Positions 1 through 6,017 of a stretch of DNA of 8,055 nucleotides are shown here, in pieces. The notes beneath the pieces were generated by a model. It was given only the letters and a program-made list of their open reading frames with translations, made no database searches and had not been told where the DNA came from. The stretch comes from Chromatiaceae bacterium (lineage in GTDB: Bacteria; Pseudomonadota; Gammaproteobacteria; Chromatiales; Chromatiaceae), in NCBI GenBank assembly GCA_016880695.1, contig JAEHCY010000067.1, positions 1 to 8,055 of the forward strand, given 5' to 3'. The first letter of the stretch is position 1; each line of letters starts with the position of its first letter. The position numbers and the translations under genes were made by a program.

Positions 1-150
1 CGCCTGACCGAACGGGGCGGCAATCCACGCCGGGGTAAAGGCTGATCGGTAGGCGCTTGGCTGGTGGGCGGCTAAGCCCCGGTCGTCGGTGTGGAACTGA
101 AGGTCATCGCGCTTGAGCGCAGCGACGGTGGCTCTAACCGGGCGCGCGCG
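1..150. other. Upstream region with no recognised gene
   Basis: All three plus-strand frames at the left edge close quickly: frame 1 stops at 43-45 and frame 3 at 36-38. Neither tail resembles the end of DapB, the usual upstream neighbour of carA in related bacteria. A frame from GTG 91 to TAA 175-177 has 28 codons, no clear ribosome binding site and no recognisable motif. A frame opening at TTG 113 runs in phase into carA, but its first 59 codons look unlike any CarA N-terminus. I treat the stretch as non-coding upstream sequence. Confidence 0.5.
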
Positions 151-180
151 TGGACAGTTTCTCGCCGGATTCAGTAAAAT
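151..180 (+). promoter_or_regulatory. Sigma-70-type promoter of the carAB-greA operon
   Basis: A -35 element TGGACA (151-156, 5 of 6 to consensus) is separated by 18 bases from a -10 element TAAAAT (175-180, 5 of 6). Transcription should start near 184-188, giving a leader of about 100 bases before the carA start codon. Family knowledge: carAB promoters are commonly controlled by arginine through ArgR and by pyrimidines. I see no clear ArgR box here, and pyrimidine control may act through the downstream attenuator instead. Confidence 0.6.
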
Positions 181-181
181 T

Positions 182-242
182 GGACCCGCTGACCGGGCGT
201 TAACGCACTCAGCACACATCTGGGTTAATTCAGAGCGGGACC
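182..242 (+). promoter_or_regulatory. carA leader with competing stems (possible antiterminator)
   Basis: Seen in the sequence: GGACCCGCT (182-190) can pair with AGCGGGACC (234-242) over nine positions with one A-A mismatch, sequestering the left arm of the downstream terminator. A second structure overlaps it: GCTGA (188-192) pairs with TCAGC (209-213) around the perfect palindrome GCGTTAACGC (197-206). These pairings and the terminator stem are mutually exclusive, which is the layout of an attenuator switch. No ATG or GTG lies between 187 and 289, so a leader-peptide mechanism is not supported. The weak point is the transcription start: if it is at 188, only part of the 5' arm is in the RNA. 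Confidence 0.4.
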
Positions 243-270
243 GCGATCCCCTCGCTTCCCGCTTTTTCTT
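232..270 (+). terminator. Intrinsic terminator in the carA leader (attenuator)
   Basis: AGCGGGA (234-240) pairs perfectly with TCCCGCT (257-263), extendable outward by one G-T and one A-T pair, with a 16-base loop. The stem runs straight into TTTTTCTT (263-270), the classical rho-independent form. It lies downstream of the predicted promoter and only 20 bases before the carA start, so there is no space for a promoter after it and carA transcripts must read through it. That makes it an attenuator rather than the terminator of an upstream gene. By pathway, the likely signal is pyrimidine nucleotide or arginine supply. The sensing mechanism is not visible. Confidence 0.7.
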
Positions 271-278
271 GCCTGCTC

Positions 279-283
279 GGGAG
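279..283 (+). promoter_or_regulatory. Ribosome binding site that fixes the carA TTG start
   Basis: GGGAG stands six bases before TTG 290-292. No ATG or GTG is available nearby in frame, and the earlier in-frame TTG at 269 lies within the terminator T-run. This decides the start in favour of 290, which also gives the family's normal N-terminus. Confidence 0.75.
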
Positions 284-289
284 ACGCGT

Positions 290-1432
290 TTGAGAAAACC
301 GGCGGTTCTGGTCCTGGAGGACGGCTCCTTTTTTCGCGGGGAGTCGATCGGCGCGGACGGCGAGAGCGTCGGCGAGGTGGTGTTCAATACCGCCATGACC
401 GGTTACCAGGAGATCCTCACCGATCCCTCCTACTGCCGCCAGCTGGTCACCCTGACCTATCCGCACATCGGCAACGTTGGCACCAACCCCGACGATGAGG
501 AGTCCCTGCGCATCCAGGTCGCCGGCCTGATCGTTCGCGACAGCTCGCTCACCACCAGCAACTGGCGAAGTCGGTGGTCGCTCGAGGACTATCTGCGGGG
601 GCAGGGAGTGGTGGCCATTGCCGGGATCGACACCCGCCGACTCACCCGCCTGCTGCGCGAAAAGGGCGCCCAGAACGGCTGCCTGGTGGCAGGGGAGGGC
701 ATCGATGAGGCCCGAGCGCTCGCACAGGCCCGTGCCTTTCCGGGCTTGAAGGGGATGGACCTTGCGCGGGTGGTGACCACCCAAACCCCCTATGAATGGA
801 CCCAGGGTACCTGGAGCCTGGAGCGGGGGATGCCGCCCCAGCTCCCACCCGGCGAGGTGGGACTACCCTACCATGTGGTCGCCTACGATTTCGGCGTCAA
901 GCGCAACATCCTGCGCATGCTGGCGGATCGGGGGTGTCGGGTCAGCGTGGTTCCCGCCGAGTGGCCAGCCTCCGCGGTGCTGGATCTCCAACCCGACGGG
1001 GTGTTCCTGTCCAACGGCCCCGGCGATCCCGAGCCCTGCGACTATGCGATCCGCGCCATCAAGGCTCTGGTCGAGAGGGGTCTGCCGGTCTTCGGCATCT
1101 GCCTCGGGCACCAGTTGCTCGGGCTTGCGAGTGGGGCGCGGACGGTGAAGATGAAGTTCGGCCATCATGGTGCCAACCATCCGGTGCAGGACCTCGCGAC
1201 CGGACGGGTGATGATCAGCAGCCAGAACCACGGCTTTGCGGTGGATGAGGAGACCCTTCCGGCCAACCTCCGGGCCACCCACCGGTCGCTGTTCGATGGG
1301 TCGCTGCAGGGTATTCACCGCAGTGACCGCCCCGCGTTCGGCTTCCAGGGCCACCCCGAGGCGAGCCCCGGCCCCCACGACGTGGCGCCGCTGTTCGACC
1401 ACTTCATTGAGCTGATGAACCAGCGCCCATGA
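290..1432 (+). CDS. carA: Carbamoyl-phosphate synthase small (glutaminase) subunit CarA
   Basis: Hydrolyses glutamine and passes ammonia through a tunnel to CarB, which makes carbamoyl phosphate for arginine and pyrimidine synthesis in the cytoplasm. The 380 residues match E. coli CarA (382) almost end to end. The N-terminal CarA-specific domain (about 1-190) includes [22 protein letters not shown] and REKGAQNGC. The C-terminal class I glutamine amidotransferase domain carries the nucleophile Cys271 in [10 protein letters not shown] and His355 and Glu357 in [11 protein letters not shown], so the catalytic triad is intact. The start is TTG at 290; beginning at upstream TTG 113 would add 59 residues not found in the family. 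As I recall, E. coli carA also starts with TTG. carB follows after 90 bases, and transcription is probably controlled by the attenuator just upstream. Confidence 0.97.
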   Translation: MRKPAVLVLEDGSFFRGESIGADGESVGEVVFNTAMTGYQEILTDPSYCRQLVTLTYPHIGNVGTNPDDEESLRIQVAGLIVRDSSLTTSNWRSRWSLEDYLRGQGVVAIAGIDTRRLTRLLREKGAQNGCLVAGEGIDEARALAQARAFPGLKGMDLARVVTTQTPYEWTQGTWSLERGMPPQLPPGEVGLPYHVVAYDFGVKRNILRMLADRGCRVSVVPAEWPASAVLDLQPDGVFLSNGPGDPEPCDYAIRAIKALVERGLPVFGICLGHQLLGLASGARTVKMKFGHHGANHPVQDLATGRVMISSQNHGFAVDEETLPANLRATHRSLFDGSLQGIHRSDRPAFGFQGHPEASPGPHDVAPLFDHFIELMNQRP

Positions 1433-1443
1433 GGTCCCCCGCC

Positions 1444-1482
1444 GACCGAGAGGGCAGGGCGCGCGCTTACCGCGTCCCGGTC
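1444..1482 (+). promoter_or_regulatory. Strong hairpin in the carA-carB spacer
   Basis: GGGCGCG (1457-1463) pairs with CGCGTCC (1471-1477), with one G-T pair and a seven-base loop. An outer GACCG (1444-1448) pairs with CGGTC (1478-1482) across an eight-base left-side bulge. No T-run follows, so it is not an intrinsic terminator. It may affect mRNA processing or the ratio of CarA to CarB. That role is inference only. Confidence 0.4.
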
Positions 1483-1522
1483 GTCACCACCTGATCCCCC
1501 GCACCCTAGCGATTGTCCCGAC

Positions 1523-4500
1523 ATGCCGAAAAGAACCGACATCCAGAGCATCCTGATCATCGGCGCCGGGCCCATCGTCATCGGCCAGGCCTGCGAGTTT
1601 GACTACTCCGGGGCCCAGGCCTGCAAGGCGCTGCGCGAGGAGGGCTACCGGGTCATCCTGGTCAACTCCAATCCGGCCACCATCATGACCGATCCGGAGA
1701 TGGCCGACGCCACCTACATCGAGCCGATCAACTGGCGCACCCTTGAGCGCATCATCGAGCAGGAGCGGCCCGATGCCCTGTTGCCCACCATGGGCGGGCA
1801 GACCGCGCTCAACTGCGCGCTTGATCTCGCCCGCGAAGGGGTACTGCAACGCCTGGGCGTGGAGATGATCGGTGCCTCGCGCGAGGCCATCGACAAGGCC
1901 GAGGATCGCGATCGCTTCCGCCGGGCCATGCAGCGGATCGGGCTCGATATGCCCAGGTCCGCCATTGCCCACAGCCTGGAGGAGGCCCTCGAGGTTCCCA
2001 CCCAGATCGGTTTCCCGCTGATCATTCGCCCCTCGTTCACCCTCGGGGGCAGCGGCGGGGGCGTGGCCTACAACCACGAGGAGTTCGCCGAGATCTGCCA
2101 GCGCGGGCTGGATCTCTCGCCCACCCGCGAGCTCTTGATCGAGGAGTCGGCACTGGGCTGGAAGGAGTTCGAGATGGAGGTGGTGCGGGACCACCGCGAC
2201 AACTGCATCATCGTCTGCTCCATCGAGAACCTCGATCCGATGGGGATTCACACCGGCGACTCCATCACCGTGGCACCGGCGCAGACCCTCACGGACAAGG
2301 AATACCAGATCATGCGCAATGCCTCCATTGCCGTGCTGCGGGAGATCGGCGTCGACACCGGGGGGTCCAACGTGCAGTTCGCCATCAATCCCGAGGACGG
2401 CCGCATGATCATCATCGAGATGAACCCGCGGGTGTCGCGTTCCTCGGCGCTGGCCTCCAAGGCCACCGGCTTCCCCATCGCCAAGGTAGCGGCCAAGCTG
2501 GCCGTGGGCTACACCCTCGATGAGCTGCGCAACGAGATCACCGGTGGCGCCACGCCCGTCTCGTTCGAGCCCTCCATCGACTACGTGGTCACCAAGGTAC
2601 CTAGGTTCGCCTTCGAGAAGTTCCGCCAGGCGATGCCCCGGCTCACCACCCAGATGAAGTCGGTGGGGGAGGTCATGGCCATCGGCCGTACCTTCCAGGA
2701 GTCCCTGCAGAAGGCGCTGAGGGGTCTCGAGACCGATAAGCACGGCCTGTGCGAAGAGCTCGATGCCAGCGCGGAGGATGTCCCGGGGGTGCTGCGTCAT
2801 GAGCTGATGCAGGCCGGCCCGCAGCGGCTGTGGTACCTCGCCGACGCCTTCCGCGCCGGGATGTCGATGGAGGAGGTGAACCGGCTGACCCGCATCGACC
2901 CCTGGTTTCTGGCGCAGATCAAGGAGTTGGTAGATGTGGAGGCGGAGGTCGTTGCCGCGGGCCCCGACGGTCTCTCGGCAGAGCGCCTGCGCCAGCTCAA
3001 GCGCAAGGGCTTCTCGGATGCACGCCTCGCCCGACTTCTGGGGTTGCAGGAGGCCGATGTCCGACAGCGGCGCTGGGAGCTTGGGGTGCGACCGGTCTTC
3101 AAGCGGGTGGATACCTGTGCCGCGGAGTTTGCCTCCAGCACCGCCTATCTCTACTCCACCTATGAGGAGGAGTGCGAGGCGGAGCCTTCATCGCGCAAGA
3201 AGATCATGGTGCTCGGCGGGGGCCCGAACCGCATCGGCCAGGGGATCGAGTTCGACTACTGCTGCGTGCATGCCGCCTTCGCCCTGCGCGAGGATGGTTA
3301 CGAGACCATCATGGTCAACTGCAACCCCGAGACCGTCTCCACCGACTACGACACCTCCGATCGGTTGTACTTCGAGCCCCTCACCCTGGAGGACGTGCTC
3401 GAGATCATTCACAAGGAGCAGCCCTTTGGCGTGATCGTGCAGTACGGCGGCCAGACGCCGCTCAAGCTGGCGCGACCCCTGGCGGCGGCGGGGGCACCGA
3501 TTATCGGCACTACCCCCGATTCCATCGACCGCGCCGAAGATCGCGAGCGCTTCCAGCAACTGATCCACGAGCTCGGGCTGCTCCAGCCCCCCAACGCCAC
3601 CGCCCGCAGCACCGAGGAGGCGGTACGCCTCGCCGAGATGATCGGCTACCCGCTGGTGGTGCGACCCTCCTACGTGCTGGGCGGGCGCGCCATGGAGATC
3701 GTCTACAACCGCACCGAGCTCGGGCGCTACATGCGCGATGCGGTGCGGGTGTCCAACGAGTCTCCGGTACTCCTCGATCGCTTCCTCGACGCGGCCATCG
3801 AGGTGGACGTGGACGCAATCTGTGACGGCCAGGATGTGCTCATCGGCGGCATCATGGAGCACATCGAGCAGGCCGGCGTGCACTCGGGGGATTCCGCCTG
3901 CTCGCTACCGTCCTACACCCTCTCGCCCGCGATCCAGGACCGGATGCGCGAGCAGATGGCGGCGCTGGGCCGTGCCTTGGGGGTGGTGGGGCTGATGAAC
4001 GCCCAGTTTGCGATCCAGGGCGATTCGGTCTACATCCTTGAGGTCAATCCGCGCGCCTCGCGCACGGTGCCCTTCGTGTCTAAAGCCACTGGGGTTCCTC
4101 TGGCCAAGGTGGCGGCCCGTTGCATGGTGGGAACCCGCCTCGCCGAGCAGGGGCTTACCGAGGAGCGGTTGCCCAAGCACTATTTCGTCAAGGAAGCGGT
4201 GTTCCCCTTCATCAAGTTTCCCGGGGTGGATGTCGTGCTCGGACCCGAGATGAAATCCACCGGCGAGGTCATGGGGGTGGGCGAGACCTTCGGCGAGGCC
4301 TATGCCAAAGCCCAGGCGGGGGCGGGCAACACCCTGCCCAGGCTGGGCAAGGCCCTGCTCAGCGTCCGCGATGCCGACAAACCGAGGGTTGTCGGCGTGG
4401 CGCGGGACCTCAAAGCCCTCGGCTTCGAGCTCTACGCCACCCATGGGACCGCGGCGGTCGTGCGCGCGGCCGGGATCTCCTGCGCGGGGATCAACAAGGT

Positions 4501-4891
4501 CAACGAGGGGCGCCCGCACCTGGTCGATATGATCAAGAACAACCAGGTGAGCTTTATCGTCAACACCACCGAAGGCGTCCAGGCGATCGCCGACTCCGCC
4601 GAGATCCGGCGGGCGGCGCTGCAGCACAAGGTGAGCTATACCACCACCATCGCCGGCGCCGAGGCCACCTGCCTGGCGCTCAAGCAGCCCGATGCGGTAA
4701 GCGTGAGCCGCCTGCGGGATCTACATTCAGAGAGGAATCCGGTCGACCGAGAGGTTGCGGAAAAGGTTGCCCTTGCCCCCTTCAGGGGAAAGGCTGGGGC
4801 GAGGGGGAATTCTGAGTATCCCTCACCGCTAGAGCTTTCCCGGTGGGAGAGAATCCTTTTGGAACCTCTGAGGATCGAGCGAGGGAGGTGA
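1523..4891 (+). CDS. carB: Carbamoyl-phosphate synthase large subunit CarB, with extra C-terminal tail
   Basis: Makes carbamoyl phosphate from bicarbonate, two ATP and the ammonia delivered by CarA. Domains in order: first ATP-grasp half (about 1-400, with [50 protein letters not shown]), oligomerisation region (about 400-555), second ATP-grasp half (about 556-935, with [34 protein letters not shown]) and the MGS-like allosteric domain (about 936-1070). Residues matching the UMP/IMP site of E. coli (Thr973, Thr976, Lys992, Asn1014, Thr1016 here) are present, so nucleotide and ornithine control is probably kept. The ATG start gives the family N-terminus MPKRTDI, but no purine-rich ribosome binding site precedes it. 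The protein has 1122 residues against 1073 in E. coli. The last 50 or so, after Leu-His-Ser-Glu at 1067-1070, are a tail encoded largely by a palindromic repeat. The stop codon overlaps the greA ribosome binding site. Confidence 0.98.
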   Translation: MPKRTDIQSILIIGAGPIVIGQACEFDYSGAQACKALREEGYRVILVNSNPATIMTDPEMADATYIEPINWRTLERIIEQERPDALLPTMGGQTALNCALDLAREGVLQRLGVEMIGASREAIDKAEDRDRFRRAMQRIGLDMPRSAIAHSLEEALEVPTQIGFPLIIRPSFTLGGSGGGVAYNHEEFAEICQRGLDLSPTRELLIEESALGWKEFEMEVVRDHRDNCIIVCSIENLDPMGIHTGDSITVAPAQTLTDKEYQIMRNASIAVLREIGVDTGGSNVQFAINPEDGRMIIIEMNPRVSRSSALASKATGFPIAKVAAKLAVGYTLDELRNEITGGATPVSFEPSIDYVVTKVPRFAFEKFRQAMPRLTTQMKSVGEVMAIGRTFQESLQKALRGLETDKHGLCEELDASAEDVPGVLRHELMQAGPQRLWYLADAFRAGMSMEEVNRLTRIDPWFLAQIKELVDVEAEVVAAGPDGLSAERLRQLKRKGFSDARLARLLGLQEADVRQRRWELGVRPVFKRVDTCAAEFASSTAYLYSTYEEECEAEPSSRKKIMVLGGGPNRIGQGIEFDYCCVHAAFALREDGYETIMVNCNPETVSTDYDTSDRLYFEPLTLEDVLEIIHKEQPFGVIVQYGGQTPLKLARPLAAAGAPIIGTTPDSIDRAEDRERFQQLIHELGLLQPPNATARSTEEAVRLAEMIGYPLVVRPSYVLGGRAMEIVYNRTELGRYMRDAVRVSNESPVLLDRFLDAAIEVDVDAICDGQDVLIGGIMEHIEQAGVHSGDSACSLPSYTLSPAIQDRMREQMAALGRALGVVGLMNAQFAIQGDSVYILEVNPRASRTVPFVSKATGVPLAKVAARCMVGTRLAEQGLTEERLPKHYFVKEAVFPFIKFPGVDVVLGPEMKSTGEVMGVGETFGEAYAKAQAGAGNTLPRLGKALLSVRDADKPRVVGVARDLKALGFELYATHGTAAVVRAAGISCAGINKVNEGRPHLVDMIKNNQVSFIVNTTEGVQAIADSAEIRRAALQHKVSYTTTIAGAEATCLALKQPDAVSVSRLRDLHSERNPVDREVAEKVALAPFRGKAGARGNSEYPSPLELSRWERILLEPLRIERGR
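4769..4851. repeat. REP/MITE-like inverted repeat inside the 3' end of carB
   Basis: Two degenerate copies of one unit lie head to head. The left copy (4769-4807, read on the minus strand) and the right copy (4819-4851, plus strand) each begin CCCTCRCC and then carry a hairpin with a CTTTCCC or CCTTTCCCC arm. Hairpin 1 has CCCC/GGGG (4776-4788) extended by imperfect GCC/GGC arms. Hairpin 2 is CTTTCCC (4835-4841), loop GGT, GGGAGAG (4845-4851) with one G-T pair. The two units also pair with each other, GGCGAGGG (4798-4805) with CCCTCACC (4820-4827), 7 of 8. From memory, units of this form are dispersed between genes in many gammaproteobacterial genomes. Only this copy is in the window, so its repeat status is inferred from its form. 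Confidence 0.65.
4883..4891 (+). promoter_or_regulatory. greA ribosome binding site overlapping the carB stop
   Basis: GGGAGGTGA lies six bases before the greA ATG, and its final TGA (4889-4891) is the carB stop codon. Ribosomes finishing carB therefore end on the greA binding site, which suggests translational coupling or easy re-initiation. Confidence 0.75.
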
Positions 4892-4897
4892 GCAAAG

Positions 4898-5374
4898 ATG
4901 AGCAAAGTCCCACTGACAGCCAAGGGTGCCGAACGACTGCGTGAGGAGCTCGAGCGCCTCAAGCGGGTGGATCGTCCCCAGGTCATCAAGGCGATTGCCG
5001 AGGCCAGGGCCCATGGCGATCTGCGGGAGAACGCGGAATATCACGCGGCCCGCGAGCAGCAGGGGTTCATCGAAGGGCGCATCAAGGACCTGGAGTTCAA
5101 GCTCTCCCATGCCCGCATCATCGATGTCACCAGCCTGAACGCCAACGGCAAGGTGGTTTTCGGCTCCACGGTGGAGGTGCTTGAGATCGACAACGACGAG
5201 GAGCACACCTTTCAGATCGTCGGAGACGACGAAGCCGACAGCAAGATCGGCCTCATCTCGGTCAACTCCCCTATTGCCCGCGCCCTGATCGGCAAGCAGG
5301 AAGGCGACTCGGCCCAGGTGCAGACCCCCGCGGGTGTGCGCGAATTCGAGATCCTGGCGGTGCGTTACACCTAG
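4898..5374 (+). CDS. greA: Transcription elongation (transcript cleavage) factor GreA
   Basis: GreA enters the secondary channel of backtracked RNA polymerase and stimulates cleavage of the nascent RNA 3' end so elongation can resume. The 158 residues equal the E. coli length. The N-terminal coiled coil (about 1-75) contains [20 protein letters not shown], with the acidic tip residues Asp41 and Glu44 that hold the catalytic metal. The C-terminal FKBP-like domain (about 80-158) contains IVGDDEAD and [14 protein letters not shown]. It begins six bases after the carB stop with a strong ribosome binding site, so it is most likely the last gene of the carAB transcript. That linkage is known in Pseudomonas-type genomes. 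No internal anomaly is seen. Confidence 0.98.
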   Translation: MSKVPLTAKGAERLREELERLKRVDRPQVIKAIAEARAHGDLRENAEYHAAREQQGFIEGRIKDLEFKLSHARIIDVTSLNANGKVVFGSTVEVLEIDNDEEHTFQIVGDDEADSKIGLISVNSPIARALIGKQEGDSAQVQTPAGVREFEILAVRYT

Positions 5375-5399
5375 CCTCGGGGGGAGCAGGGCTGGAGAT

Positions 5400-5432
5400 G
5401 GCCCGGGGAGCGCTCACATAACCCTCTGGGCC
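5400..5432. terminator. Possible bidirectional terminator between greA and yhbY
   Basis: GGCCCGGGGAG (5400-5410) pairs with CCCTCTGGGCC (5422-5432), 11 positions with two G-T pairs and one mismatch, around an 11-base loop. It sits in the 101-base gap where the greA and yhbY transcripts converge. It has no T-run on either side, so it may be a weak or Rho-assisted terminator, or only a 3'-end stabilising stem. Confidence 0.35.
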
Positions 5433-5475
5433 GGCACCAAGGACCAGTGCCGCGCGCAGATTCCGCCACAATCCA

Positions 5476-5778
5476 TCAGGCGTCGGGCAAGGGTAGGGGG
5501 CGCTTCTTCTCGGGGTTGGCGCGGAACAGCACCGCCACGTGTCCCAGCCGCTGCACGCGCTCCGCGGTGCACCGGTGGCAGATGCGCTCGATTATGGTGT
5601 CGCGTTCCGCCCGGTCGCTGGCGCTGATCTTCACCTTGATGAGCTCATGGGCGGTCAACGCGAGATCGGTCTCGGTCAGGACCGCCTCGCTTAACCCGGC
5701 CTGTCCCACCATCACCACCGGCTTGAGGTGATGGGCCAGTGCGCGCAGGTGTCGTTTTTGTGGCTCGCTCAGTGGCAT
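5476..5778 (-). CDS. yhbY: YhbY, CRM-domain RNA-binding ribosome-assembly protein
   Basis: A 100-residue protein that is essentially one CRM domain, matching E. coli YhbY (97) along its whole length. LAHHLKPVVMVGQAGLSEAV contains the GxxG RNA-binding loop (Gly25-Gln-Ala-Gly28), followed by HELIKVKI and, near the C-terminus, GHVAVLFRANPEK. YhbY associates with pre-50S ribosomal particles and is thought to act in large-subunit assembly. The ATG at 5778 is preceded on the minus strand by GAGG at a ten-base spacing, and a good promoter lies about 30 bases further up. The gene converges with greA, as in Pseudomonas-type genomes, and diverges from tamA. Confidence 0.95.
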   Translation of the reverse strand: MPLSEPQKRHLRALAHHLKPVVMVGQAGLSEAVLTETDLALTAHELIKVKISASDRAERDTIIERICHRCTAERVQRLGHVAVLFRANPEKKRPLPLPDA

Positions 5779-5811
5779 GGCCGGTGATCCTCGGGAGTGA
5801 TGGGGCGGCGC

Positions 5812-5839
5812 ATTCTACCGGGTTGGACGGTGCGGTCAA
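5812..5839 (-). promoter_or_regulatory. Sigma-70-type promoter of yhbY
   Basis: On the minus strand TTGACC (5839-5834, 5 of 6 to consensus) and TAGAAT (5817-5812, 5 of 6) are 16 bases apart. The expected start near 5805 gives a leader of about 26 bases. The -10 is followed by GCGCC, a GC-rich discriminator of the kind linked to stringent control of translation-related genes. Confidence 0.6.
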
Positions 5840-5894
5840 AGAAACCCTGGGGCGGCGGGTCCCGATGAGCGGTTGCGCGGGGCTCAGGATGCTC

Positions 5895-5929
5895 GCCTGG
5901 GCAGGCAATGTTTCCCAAGCGCCGCTTGG
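5895..5929. promoter_or_regulatory. Two perfect dyads upstream of tamA
   Basis: GCCTG-gg-CAGGC (5895-5906) and CCAAGC-gcc-GCTTGG (5915-5929) are perfect inverted repeats close together, about 60-90 bases before the predicted tamA transcription start. This is the usual place for an activator site, and the tamA promoter has no good -35. No known binding motif is recognised, so the role is speculative. Confidence 0.3.
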
Positions 5930-5975
5930 CCTTGGAGCCGATCTGTACAACCCCAATCCGGGTCTCGGTTCGCGT

Positions 5976-5981
5976 TAGAAT
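5976..5981 (+). promoter_or_regulatory. Probable -10 element of the tamAB promoter
   Basis: TAGAAT followed by GCGCG, the same -10 and discriminator as the divergent yhbY promoter. At spacings of 16-18 bases upstream there is only CAATCC-type sequence, so no convincing -35. Transcription would start near 5988, about 30 bases before the tamA ATG. Confidence 0.4.
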
Positions 5982-6017
5982 GCGCGGGAATTCTCCGGCG
6001 AATGGGATTGGCTCCTC

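Noticed and set aside
150..203. Possible leader peptide of 17 codons from GTG 150 to TAA 201-203
   Set aside because: It overlaps the -35 and -10 of the predicted promoter, has no ribosome binding site, and no promoter further upstream is evident.
197..206. GCGTTAACGC as a PurR-type operator
   Set aside because: The palindrome is perfect, but it lacks the flanking bases of the PurR box. It is better treated as part of the leader fold.
220..233. CTGGGTTAATTCAG as an ArgR or other operator
   Set aside because: It is only partly symmetric, and its internal spacing (8 bases between TG and CA) does not fit the ArgR box (10).
113..289. In-frame 59-codon extension of carA from TTG 113
   Set aside because: It does not resemble CarA N-termini, runs through the promoter and the terminator hairpin, and TTG 290 has a well-placed GGGAG and gives the normal family start.
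1443..1453. Eleven-base match CGACCGAGAGG between the carA-carB spacer and carB 3' end (4744-4754)
   Set aside because: It is short, without similarity on either side, and compatible with chance in GC-rich DNA.
1484..2800. Long minus-strand open frame opposite carB, with similar ones opposite carA and tamA
   Set aside because: These are typical antisense shadows of GC-rich genes. They show no family motifs and lie over clearly conserved plus-strand proteins.
5739..5978. Plus-strand open frame of 79 codons in the yhbY-tamA region
   Set aside because: It overlaps yhbY antisense and both promoters, has no ribosome binding site, and no recognisable protein features.
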